From assembly GCA_902766005.1 (NCBI GenBank), contig CACXCB010000130.1, forward strand, positions 1-32,084: DNA of 32,084 bases, in the 5' to 3' direction. The stretch comes from an uncultured Erysipelotrichaceae bacterium (GTDB lineage: Bacteria; Bacillota_I; Bacilli_A; Erysipelotrichales; Erysipelotrichaceae). Both the position numbers and the translations under genes were made by a program. Positions 1 through 6,608 of the stretch are shown piece by piece (the stretch's first letter is position 1; each line of letters opens with the position of its first letter). The notes below the pieces were generated by a model. The model was not told where the DNA came from and searched no databases. It saw nothing but the letters and a program-made list of their open reading frames with translations.

Positions 1-1
1 G

Positions 2-181
2 CTGAAGATCTGGAGAGGCCAAAGATATAACGAGGAGGGAGAAAAACAGATACTTGAATATCTTGACTATTACAATCTGGATACGGGGTATATGATGAGC
101 TTCAACTTCAATATGAAGAAGGAAACAGGCGTAAAACGCATTACAATTGGAAATAAAGTATTATTTGAAGGGATGCTGTAG
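2..181 (+). CDS. C-terminal fragment of a probable AAA-ATPase/PD-(D/E)XK nuclease-family protein
   Basis: An open frame enters from the left edge and ends at the TAG at 179-181, giving about 59 residues with no start in the window. The visible sequence has a GEKQI stretch, a run of aromatic residues (LEYLDYYNL), and a final strand pattern GYMMSFNF...VKRITIGNKVLFEG. From memory this resembles the end of the large AAA-type ATPase proteins with a C-terminal PD-(D/E)XK nuclease-like domain that are common in gut Firmicutes. The complete protein at 29864-31609 has a comparable EGEKQI segment followed by two strands near its own C-terminus. The catalytic part lies outside the window, so the assignment rests on a short tail. 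The gene is probably terminated by the hairpin at 412-445. Confidence 0.45.
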   Translation: MKIWRGQRYNEEGEKQILEYLDYYNLDTGYMMSFNFNMKKETGVKRITIGNKVLFEGML

Positions 182-494
182 GCATTCCTTCCTTTAGTAT
201 TGCTGAGAGTTCTTTTGTATTCTTTTATAACAAAAGATTTCGCTCCTCTCAAAGCTGCGATATCTTCTTTAGTCAGCTCGAGATTCGCTGAGAAAGTCAA
301 CTGCCGTTATAATGCGTAATGCAAATCTGTTTGCGGTTTAATGAATCACTGGCTGAACACGTAATCAGTGCGAATGATTAGTATACCGTCATTTTTGTCT
401 ATGGCCTTTAAAAGGAGGCACTCTTTCGAATGCCTCCTTGTTTAAACTCATTTTACGCACTTTGCGTAATATCCAGAGCGGGTTTCCTGCTCTT
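182..494. other. Gene-free interval with hairpins and a possible decayed coding remnant
   Basis: This 313-base gap separates the partial gene on the left from the Crp/Fnr-type regulator. On the minus strand, about 182-300 translates into a short protein-like stretch (ANLELTKEDIAALRGAKSF and onward) with no convincing start, stop context or ribosome site, so it may be a gene remnant. The right half holds three successive perfect or near-perfect hairpins at 412-439, 453-469 and 475-493. Only the first looks like an ordinary terminator. No other gene or promoter is clear here. Confidence 0.5.
412..445 (+). terminator. Intrinsic terminator, possibly bidirectional
   Basis: Arms AAGGAGGCA (412-420) and TGCCTCCTT (431-439) form a 9-bp stem with a 10-base loop, followed by a weak T-rich tail. 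On the opposite strand the stem is followed by TTTT, so it may also end the minus-strand regulator gene at 495-1112. Confidence 0.7.
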
Positions 495-496
495 TT
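475..496 (+). terminator. Second terminator-like hairpin
   Basis: AGAGCGGG (475-482) pairs with CCTGCTCT (486-493) around a TTT loop, with one G-T wobble, and is followed by TTT. It sits 3 bases beyond another 7-bp hairpin (453-459 with 463-469, loop CTT). It may back up the hairpin at 412-439, or be part of a small structured RNA. Confidence 0.4.
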
Positions 497-1112
497 ATCG
501 TATTCTGTAAGTTCCTTTTCCTTCCTTTATAAGTATCCCTTCATCACACATCTTTTTCAAAATTCTGAGAAGCTGTCTTTTGCTGCAGGATAAGGCAGAA
601 GAAGCATTTTCTACACCACGTAATGTTTTATTTTTACACATATAATTGATGTAGTAGAGAACACGTTCTTCCAGATCTTTGGGAAGGACGTTTTCAGATG
701 TGATTTTTTCCATTTTCTCACCAATGTTTTTTAAAACAAAGCGAAGGAAAAGAGGATCATTTTCCAATTGCTTGCGACATAGCTGCAAGGGGATTGCAAT
801 ACATTGTGTTCTTTTTGTGATTTCGACAAGGTAAGGGGAATAATTGCCTGTCGCAAATTCGATATCACCGAAACAGGTGAAATCATTGATCAAAGCAATC
901 TGGAACATGCTTCCGTCTTCCCGTATATGCAGAATGCGTGAAGCACCGGAAATAATGAAACAGAAATAGTTGTAGGGATCCAGCTCATTGTTCAGAAATT
1001 CTCCTTTTTCAAATTCATACAACGTACAAGGGACAGTATCTGAAAAAATCGAAAGGATATCATGCTGTTTCAACAATGCCTGTATTGTGTCTGCATTTTC
1101 TATTATTTTCAT
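495..1112 (-). CDS. Crp/Fnr-family transcriptional regulator
   Basis: A 205-residue protein with an N-terminal cyclic-nucleotide-binding-type beta roll (about residues 15-130: FEKGEFL, then CFIISGASRILHIREDGS, then a PLQLCRKQLE helix) and a C-terminal winged helix (about 150-205) with recognition helix CSKRQLLRILKKM. No FNR-like cysteine cluster is visible at the N-terminus, so the ligand is unknown. I chose the ATG at 1112 because it gives a normal family N-terminus. An in-frame extension upstream runs into the oppositely oriented MATE gene. The only SD-like AAGGTG lies about 20 bases upstream, so initiation is not well marked. The gene is divergent from the MATE exporter with only 70 bases between starts, which suggests that it controls the exporter and itself. 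Confidence 0.85.
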   Translation of the reverse strand: MKIIENADTIQALLKQHDILSIFSDTVPCTLYEFEKGEFLNNELDPYNYFCFIISGASRILHIREDGSMFQIALINDFTCFGDIEFATGNYSPYLVEITKRTQCIAIPLQLCRKQLENDPLFLRFVLKNIGEKMEKITSENVLPKDLEERVLYYINYMCKNKTLRGVENASSALSCSKRQLLRILKKMCDEGILIKEGKGTYRIR

Positions 1113-1182
1113 AGCATTATAGTGACATATGACACCTTTTTTGGCAAGATGAATTGATAGAATAATTGCCGGGGTGAGATAT

Positions 1183-2514
1183 ATGGAAAATGAACTTTTT
1201 GAGAGAATGCCTGTACCAAAGGCATATATGAAACTGGCAATCCCGGTCATGATGAGCAGTGTGCTGATGCTTGTCTATAATATGGTCGATATGTATTTTA
1301 TTGCCAAAACAGGAAATACAAACCTGGTCGCAGGTGTTTCCCTGTGTGCACCGATCTTTACATTTATGGTAGCAATCGGGGATATATTCGGACTTGGCGG
1401 CAGTTCTGTCATCAGCCGTCTGTTCGGTCAGGGAAAGGTAGATGACGGAAGAAGGCTTTCTGTATTTTCCTTTCTTGGCTCTGCATTGTTCGGTGTTGTT
1501 ATAGCAGTGATCTTCATGTTGTTTAAAAATCCGATGCTGGGATTGTTAGGCGCAAATGAAGAAACAATAACTTATGCTTCTTCGTATTATTCCTGGATTG
1601 TTCTCGGTGCACCGTTTGTCATCTTTTCGCTTGTACCTACAAATCTGTTAAGAACAGAAGGTTTTGCGACCGGAGCAATGATCGGTTCGGTCACCGGTTC
1701 CATTGTCAACATGATCCTTGATCCGATTTTTATCTTTACATTGGGCATGGGAGCAGGCGGTGCTGCCATTGCAACAGTGCTTGGCAATATCTGTGCAGAT
1801 ATCTTCTATGTCTATTTCATCACAACAAGATCCAAAGCATTGTCGTTAAGTCCGAAAGGATTTCATATTTCAGGAGCAGAATTGAAACAGATCCTGGGCA
1901 TCGGTATTCCTTCCTCCATTACAAACATCATGCAGAGTATTGCGGTAATGCTGCTGAACAATTTCCTGTTGCCTTATGGAAATGATAAGATTGCAGCAAT
2001 GGGTATTGTCTCTAAAGTTGTCATGATTGTCGTCATGATTATGGTTGCCTTCTCCTTTGGTGGACAACCTTTATACGGTTATCTGTATGGTTCGCAAAAC
2101 AAGAAGAGAATGAAGGAAACAATCCGTTTTGCCTATATGCTTGTATGCGGTCTTGGATTGGGTATCTCTGCCATCATCTTCATGATTGCTCCGCAGATGA
2201 TCTCGGTCTTTATGAAAGATACAGCTGTCATCCAGAATGGCACACCGATGTTGAGGGCAGTGCTGTTAGGAATGCCTTTTATCGGATACTCCATGGTCAC
2301 AACGTGTATTTTCCAATCAACAGGAAAAGCCATGGGTGCATTGCTTCTGAGTGCAGGAAGACAGGGTTATATCTACGCTGTTGTTATTTTTCTTGCATCA
2401 AAGCTGTTTGGATTTAACGGCGTGATTTATGCACAGTCTGTAGCAGATATGCTGACAACCGTATTGGCATTTTTCCTGTTTCAGAAACTTGTCGCTAAAG
2501 AACTGCAGGAATAG
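1183..2514 (+). CDS. MATE-family multidrug/cation exporter
   Basis: A 443-residue integral membrane protein with the two six-helix halves of the MATE family. The opening PKAYMKLAIPVMMSSVLMLVYNMVDMYFIAKTG (described as helix 1 and loop) is typical, and the second half restarts at about residue 230 with IPSSITNIMQS. The family exports drugs, dyes or metabolites in exchange for Na+ or H+; the substrate is unknown here. The ATG at 1183 is preferred over the GTG three codons upstream because GGGGTGAG lies 5 bases before it. The gene diverges from a Crp/Fnr-type regulator, its probable controller, and is followed by a strong terminator. Confidence 0.92.
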   Translation: MENELFERMPVPKAYMKLAIPVMMSSVLMLVYNMVDMYFIAKTGNTNLVAGVSLCAPIFTFMVAIGDIFGLGGSSVISRLFGQGKVDDGRRLSVFSFLGSALFGVVIAVIFMLFKNPMLGLLGANEETITYASSYYSWIVLGAPFVIFSLVPTNLLRTEGFATGAMIGSVTGSIVNMILDPIFIFTLGMGAGGAAIATVLGNICADIFYVYFITTRSKALSLSPKGFHISGAELKQILGIGIPSSITNIMQSIAVMLLNNFLLPYGNDKIAAMGIVSKVVMIVVMIMVAFSFGGQPLYGYLYGSQNKKRMKETIRFAYMLVCGLGLGISAIIFMIAPQMISVFMKDTAVIQNGTPMLRAVLLGMPFIGYSMVTTCIFQSTGKAMGALLLSAGRQGYIYAVVIFLASKLFGFNGVIYAQSVADMLTTVLAFFLFQKLVAKELQE

Positions 2515-2527
2515 AAGCTAAATCATT

Positions 2528-2554
2528 AACTGCCTGAAAAAGGCAGTTTTTTTT
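2528..2554 (+). terminator. Intrinsic terminator of the MATE gene
   Basis: AACTGCC (2528-2534) pairs perfectly with GGCAGTT (2542-2548) around a 7-base A-rich loop, followed by a run of T to 2554. Confidence 0.9.
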
Positions 2555-2566
2555 CCGGCTTTCTGT

Positions 2567-2596
2567 GAAAAATAAAATACTGTCTGATGACAGTAT
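2567..2596 (-). terminator. Intrinsic terminator of the reductase/cyclophilin-fold operon
   Basis: On the minus strand, ATACTGTC and GACAGTAT (plus coordinates 2589-2596 and 2577-2584) form an 8-bp stem around a 4-base loop, followed by TTTATTTTT. It begins at the stop codon of the minus-strand gene. Confidence 0.85.
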
Positions 2597-2940
2597 TATC
2601 GTTTGATTGTGATTGTTACATCACCGTTTCCAAGAAGCTCACGAAGCTGTGAGTTGGATTGATTGATGATTTTGCCAAGCCTTGTGTAAGACCAGCTGTT
2701 GGAGCCATAGAATACTACAATCTGATTTCCGCAATACAACATGATATCACCGGATTGTGTTGTTATGTGCCTGTCACTTGCAGGCAATGTATGACCGAGA
2801 GATCCTACCTGTTCGAAACCGCCGTACATGGACATGTGGACAGTTAAGGGATTTTCCTTTGTCAGTTTTTCCAATGCTTGAACAGAGGGATTGTTTTCCC
2901 ATTGTACTTCAACCTTTTTGTTGTTAATCAGCATCTGCAT
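2596..2940 (-). CDS. Cyclophilin-like fold protein (Cyclophil_like2 type)
   Basis: A 114-residue soluble protein. The segment MYGGFEQVGSLGHTLP, then SDRHITTQSGDIMLYCGNQ and FYGSNSWSYTRLGKI are hallmarks of the small cyclophilin-like beta-barrel domain (Pfam Cyclophil_like2 as I recall it). That domain occurs alone in many bacteria, often near flavin or aldo/keto oxidoreductases, and its biochemical role is not established. It need not be a prolyl isomerase. A GTG at 2949 overlaps the upstream stop codon, but AGAGGTG lies 6 bases before the ATG at 2940, so I take that start. The gene is co-transcribed with the aldo/keto reductase upstream and ends at its own terminator. Confidence 0.82.
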   Translation of the reverse strand: MQMLINNKKVEVQWENNPSVQALEKLTKENPLTVHMSMYGGFEQVGSLGHTLPASDRHITTQSGDIMLYCGNQIVVFYGSNSWSYTRLGKIINQSNSQLRELLGNGDVTITIKR

Positions 2941-2945
2941 AACAT

Positions 2946-4043
2946 TCACCTCTGATCCATATATTCTTTGATTTCAAGCATTCTCTTGCTCTGGTGAACA
3001 TGGAATGGACAGCGGCTGTCACAATGTCCGCACTGAATGCAGTCTGATGCATTCTTTTCCAGCGTTTTGTAATGTTCAACAGCCATGTCATCACCTGCCT
3101 TGGCAAGGTCATAATACTTGTTGATGAGACCGATATCCAATCCTGCAGGACATGGTTTGCAATGGTTGCAGTAGACGCATTTTCCCGATGCAGATGCAGG
3201 GGCAAATGTACCGATGACGGAATAGTCCAGATCTTCTTCTGTCTGATCATAATATGCCAGTAAAGATTCAACTTCTTTGACACTCTGTGCTCCCGGAAGC
3301 ACGGTTAAGATACCCGGCTTATCGAGGGCATAGCGGATGCACTGGTAAGGTGTTAAAGCTTTCTGGAACGGGGATTGTGAAGCATCTAACAGTTGTCCGC
3401 CGGAGAACGGTTTCATGACAGAGATGCCGACACCTTCCTTTTCGCAGCGCTTATAGATGGCAGCTCTTTCATCTACACCGCCATTGGCATATTCGCCTTT
3501 GCCGTAATCGTAAGCGGGATTGACAGAGAACATTAACATGTCAATATCTGCTTCATCCATAATTCTGTTAATCACAGAAGGGGTATGAGAAGATAATCCG
3601 ATATGTCTGACAATACCTTTTTCTTTCAGCTTTAGGATGTAGTCATAAATTCCGTTTTTCTTATACGTTTCCCAATCGGAAATTTCATCCTGGCAATGGA
3701 TGAATCCGTAGTCAATGTAGTCTGTATGAAGCTGTTCCAACTGCCATTGTACGGACTTTTTAATCGTATTCAGATTCAAAGACCAGCCATATGTTCCTTT
3801 TGTATAATCGGCACCGAAATGAATCTGATAGAAGATGTTTTCCCTGACATCTTTAAATGCCTCGCCGTAAATGGGAAATGTTGCACCGTCTCCTGCCGCA
3901 AGATCATAGTAATTGATGCCACCTTCATAAGCTCTGTGTAATGCTTTGACAGCTTCCTCCATGCCCGCTTCGTACATATACGAAGAGCCAAGACCGATCT
4001 CACTGATTTTGTCCTTTGTTTTCTTATTGATTCTGTATTTCAT
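2946..4043 (-). CDS. Aldo/keto reductase with C-terminal iron-sulfur domain
   Basis: A 365-residue protein: an aldo/keto reductase barrel (about 1-280) followed by a cysteine-rich tail with CVYCNHCKPCP and CIQCGHCDSRCP, resembling two 4Fe-4S binding motifs. Such proteins are thought to use electron donors linked to ferredoxin or NAD(P)H; the substrate is unknown. The usual AKR catalytic residues look altered. The Asp segment reads YYDLAAGDGATFPIYG, with the Tyr shifted several residues. The strand that normally carries the catalytic Lys reads FYQIHFGAD, with His at the aligned place. The start at 4043 follows AAGGAG with good spacing. Its promoter region is shared with a divergent MerR regulator. 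Confidence 0.88.
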   Translation of the reverse strand: MKYRINKKTKDKISEIGLGSSYMYEAGMEEAVKALHRAYEGGINYYDLAAGDGATFPIYGEAFKDVRENIFYQIHFGADYTKGTYGWSLNLNTIKKSVQWQLEQLHTDYIDYGFIHCQDEISDWETYKKNGIYDYILKLKEKGIVRHIGLSSHTPSVINRIMDEADIDMLMFSVNPAYDYGKGEYANGGVDERAAIYKRCEKEGVGISVMKPFSGGQLLDASQSPFQKALTPYQCIRYALDKPGILTVLPGAQSVKEVESLLAYYDQTEEDLDYSVIGTFAPASASGKCVYCNHCKPCPAGLDIGLINKYYDLAKAGDDMAVEHYKTLEKNASDCIQCGHCDSRCPFHVHQSKRMLEIKEYMDQR

Positions 4044-4092
4044 CTTTTCACTCCTTGTATTGCATTTTATCACTGTAACTGATATCATACCT

Positions 4093-4123
4093 ATAATAGT
4101 TCATAAACCTAACTTTAGGTCAA
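4093..4123 (-). promoter_or_regulatory. MerR-type promoter for the aldo/keto reductase operon
   Basis: Read on the minus strand, TTGACC (4123-4118) is separated by 19 bases from TATTAT (4098-4093). A 19-bp spacer is the mark of MerR-activated promoters. The spacer region carries a perfect dyad ACCTAA-CT-TTAGGT (4107-4120, plus strand) overlapping the -35, and a looser TAAA...TTTA dyad near the spacer centre. The divergent MerR gene begins 10 bases to the right, so it probably regulates both directions from here. Confidence 0.7.
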
Positions 4124-4133
4124 GGAGATAGAA

Positions 4134-4586
4134 ATGTATTATACGATCGGTGAAGTATCGGAAATGTTTGACATTCCCATTTCCACTCTGCGGTATTATG
4201 ACAAAGAAGGATTTTTCCCGGATATGGAAAGAATATCCGGCATACGCAAATTCTCTGAAAATGAAATAGAAACACTGCGCATTGTCGACTGCCTGAAAAA
4301 ATCAAAACTGGAGATAAAGGAGATCAAGCAGTTCATTGACTGGACAAGGCTTGGTGCAAAGACATATGAAGAAAGAAGAGATCTTTTTGAACAACAGAAA
4401 AAGAATGTTCAAAAGGAAATCGAAGAACTGGAAAAAACAATGAGCATGCTGAAATACAAAAGCTGGTATTACGAGCAGGCAATCAAAGACGGTAATGAAG
4501 ACAGACTGCATGATATGATCCCTGACAAACTTCCAAAAGAAGTAAGGGAATGGTATAACCATGCACATGAAGAGGAGACAAAATGA
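4134..4586 (+). CDS. MerR-family transcriptional regulator
   Basis: A 150-residue protein with a classic MerR winged helix at the start (YTIGEVSEMFDIPISTLRYYDKEGFF, described as helix-turn-helix plus wing), a second DNA-contact region up to about residue 70, and a long coiled coil (about 80-125) for dimerisation. The C-terminal part is short, so ligand sensing is likely minimal or by cysteine-free contacts. No metal-binding cysteine pattern is visible. The start at 4134 follows CAAGGAGATAG. It overlaps the next gene by 4 bases (ATGA), so the two are translationally coupled. The likely target is the divergent reductase promoter at 4093-4123, whose spacer is 19 bases. Confidence 0.92.
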   Translation: MYYTIGEVSEMFDIPISTLRYYDKEGFFPDMERISGIRKFSENEIETLRIVDCLKKSKLEIKEIKQFIDWTRLGAKTYEERRDLFEQQKKNVQKEIEELEKTMSMLKYKSWYYEQAIKDGNEDRLHDMIPDKLPKEVREWYNHAHEEETK

Positions 4587-5467
4587 ACATCATCAGCAAC
4601 AAATTCTTTGAAGCAATGGAAGTCAGAACAGGTATCTGGCAGATTCTCGGGCAGGGAGGGGAACAATGCTACCTGGTCGAAGGAAAAGAAAAAGCCATAT
4701 TGATTGATGGCCTTGTCGGAGCAGGATCTTTGAAAGCTTTCATCAGGGAATTAACAGATCTTCCTGTAACACTGATCTTGACGCATGGACATCTTGATCA
4801 TACGGGAGCGGCATGGGAATACGGAACATGTTATATCCATCCGGATGATATCGGCCTGATGTATTCCAAAAGGCATAGCGATCCAAACAACAGATTGGAA
4901 TTTGCAAGGATGAAAAGTCCTTTAACAACCCACCAGTTGGAAACACTGTCATTGGATGATATCGTACCGGTAAAACCGGTTATCACATATCCGCTCTATG
5001 ATGGCGATGTCATATCACTGGGTGACAAAGAGCTGGAAGTGATCGGTGTACCGGGACATACGTTTGGAACACTGGTATTTCTCGATCGTAAAGAGAGAGT
5101 ATTGTTCAGCGGAGATGCCTGCAACATCAACACATTATTGGGCATGGAAGGGTGTACAAGCATTGAACAGTATCTGGAAAGCCTGCATCATCTGAAAGAA
5201 TTTGATGATGCCTATGATGTCATGTATGGCGGACATGGAAGAAATACCGTGGACCGTTCTATTGTGGATGATGCAATTGCCATGTGCGAAAGAATCCTTG
5301 CCGGTACAGATGATGCAGAACCGGCTATCTCCATGGATGGAACAGAAGTCTTCTATGGCTCGTGCCATAATCCGGACTATACGCCTGCGTGTGGCGGATT
5401 GGCAAATATCCAATACAGCAAAGACAGAATTTATAAAAAGGATATCTGCAGAAAACAGAGAATATGA
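4583..5467 (+). CDS. Metallo-beta-lactamase-fold hydrolase
   Basis: A 294-residue MBL-fold protein. The metal-binding motif THGHLDH (residues 67-73), the downstream GVPGHTFG His, FSGDACN Asp and YGGHGR His complete the usual set of dinuclear zinc or iron ligands. The substrate is not evident. Related proteins include hydroxyacylglutathione hydrolase-like thioesterases and lactonases, and the large MBL superfamily makes a precise call unsafe. No signal peptide is present, so the protein is cytoplasmic. The gene is coupled to the MerR regulator by a 4-base overlap, suggesting a detoxification module together with the divergent aldo/keto reductase. The gene is followed at once by a terminator. 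Confidence 0.87.
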   Translation: MNIISNKFFEAMEVRTGIWQILGQGGEQCYLVEGKEKAILIDGLVGAGSLKAFIRELTDLPVTLILTHGHLDHTGAAWEYGTCYIHPDDIGLMYSKRHSDPNNRLEFARMKSPLTTHQLETLSLDDIVPVKPVITYPLYDGDVISLGDKELEVIGVPGHTFGTLVFLDRKERVLFSGDACNINTLLGMEGCTSIEQYLESLHHLKEFDDAYDVMYGGHGRNTVDRSIVDDAIAMCERILAGTDDAEPAISMDGTEVFYGSCHNPDYTPACGGLANIQYSKDRIYKKDICRKQRI

Positions 5468-5468
5468 G

Positions 5469-5494
5469 GCGGTCAGGAATTGACTGCTTTTTTT
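5469..5494 (+). terminator. Intrinsic terminator after the MBL-fold gene
   Basis: GCGGTCA (5469-5475) pairs with TGACTGC (5481-5487), with one G-T pair, around a 5-base loop, followed by seven T. The left arm overlaps the stop codon of the convergent AraC-type gene. Confidence 0.85.
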
Positions 5495-6483
5495 CTGTAG
5501 TATTCTGCCGTAATTCCCATACGCTTATGGAACAGGCGGGAGAAGTAGGCTTCATTGCTGATGCCTACCATTTCCCCTGTTTTTTTGATGGAAAGGTTTG
5601 TATTTGCCAGAAGGAATTTTGCCTGTTCAATACGCACACGGATCAGATATTCATTGGGAGGAAAACCGGTCATCTTTTTAAACTCTCTTGCCAGATGATA
5701 TTTGCTGATATTGACAAGTGAGGAAAGATCTTCGAGACGGACATTTTCCATATAGTGCTCCTGGATATAACTGACGGTTTTTTCCAGAAGGGTGTTGAGA
5801 TTGTTGTCATCTGAAACGATGGTGTTTTTGTTGAGCTGTACATGCTGGTTTTCAGCATCTGCAATCAGATTCGTTAACAGCGTTTCGATTGCATGAAAAA
5901 CAAGCAGGCTTCGATGACTGTTCGGGGTTGTATATTTACTGATCAGATGGTCAAGATCACTGAAAAATGAAGAAAGATAAAGATGACTGATGACTGCATT
6001 TCCTTCCGCCATAAATGACTCATAGAATTGAAAAAGAAGCGTGCCGTTCAGGTGAAGGTCACTATGTTCCCAATCATCACTGTCTGCGGAATATTTATGT
6101 GCCTTATGACAGTCAATCCAGAAGAGATCTCCCGGACCGACACTGTACTGTTTTTCCCCATACAGCAGTTTCCCTTTTCCCGTATGTGTATAAACCAGCA
6201 TATAAGAATCCGCAGACAGTCTTTTTGTGTAATAGTCTTTTAAAGAATACATGTGAGAAAAAGACTGCAGATGTAGCATCTGATGCCAGATATCCTCCCT
6301 GGAAGGAAATACTGGTAAAACATCAACATATCCTCTGAGGAGATAATCACCTTGTATGATGTCATCGTACTGGTTCTGATCCAGTTGCAGATCAGAATCT
6401 GTTATTTCATTATTGATTCCGGAAGGAAGTCCCGAGCCTGTTTCGCTGAATTCGTAATGGTAAAAACGGTATTGTTCAAACAT
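5473..6483 (-). CDS. AraC-family transcriptional regulator
   Basis: A 336-residue protein with an N-terminal cupin-like sensing domain (about residues 60-190; the stretch YSVGPGDLFWIDCHKAHKY is typical of sugar-sensing AraC proteins) and two helix-turn-helix units in the last 100 residues (LEDLSSLVNISKYHLAREFKK and the conserved second motif GISNEAYFSRLFHKRMG). The start at 6483 follows AGAGGTGGG. The gene is divergent from the alpha-L-rhamnosidase gene with 125 bases between them, so it most likely activates rhamnoside use in response to rhamnose or a rhamnoside. The inducer is inferred from the neighbour only. Confidence 0.93.
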   Translation of the reverse strand: MFEQYRFYHYEFSETGSGLPSGINNEITDSDLQLDQNQYDDIIQGDYLLRGYVDVLPVFPSREDIWHQMLHLQSFSHMYSLKDYYTKRLSADSYMLVYTHTGKGKLLYGEKQYSVGPGDLFWIDCHKAHKYSADSDDWEHSDLHLNGTLLFQFYESFMAEGNAVISHLYLSSFFSDLDHLISKYTTPNSHRSLLVFHAIETLLTNLIADAENQHVQLNKNTIVSDDNNLNTLLEKTVSYIQEHYMENVRLEDLSSLVNISKYHLAREFKKMTGFPPNEYLIRVRIEQAKFLLANTNLSIKKTGEMVGISNEAYFSRLFHKRMGITAEYYRKKAVNS

Positions 6484-6550
6484 AACCCACCTCTAGCAAT
6501 ATTGTGCAATTAACTTCGCAAGATTCTCCATTAAAATCATTTAAATAAAA

Positions 6551-6560
6551 TACTATAGTA
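6551..6560. promoter_or_regulatory. Small palindrome in the AraC/rhamnosidase intergenic region
   Basis: TACTATAGTA is a perfect 10-bp palindrome in an AT-rich stretch, about 50 bases before the rhamnosidase start. It lies where a promoter or operator would be expected. No -35/-10 pair is clear enough to call. Confidence 0.25.
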
Positions 6561-6608
6561 AGTATAGAAGAATAATAGTATCAACGCAAGATACAGCAAG
6601 GAGAGATC

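Noticed and set aside
1123..1134. TGACA-TA-TGACA as a possible CRP/FNR box between the Crp-type regulator and the MATE gene
   Set aside because: It is a direct repeat, not the inverted repeat that such regulators bind, and no clear promoter fits around it.
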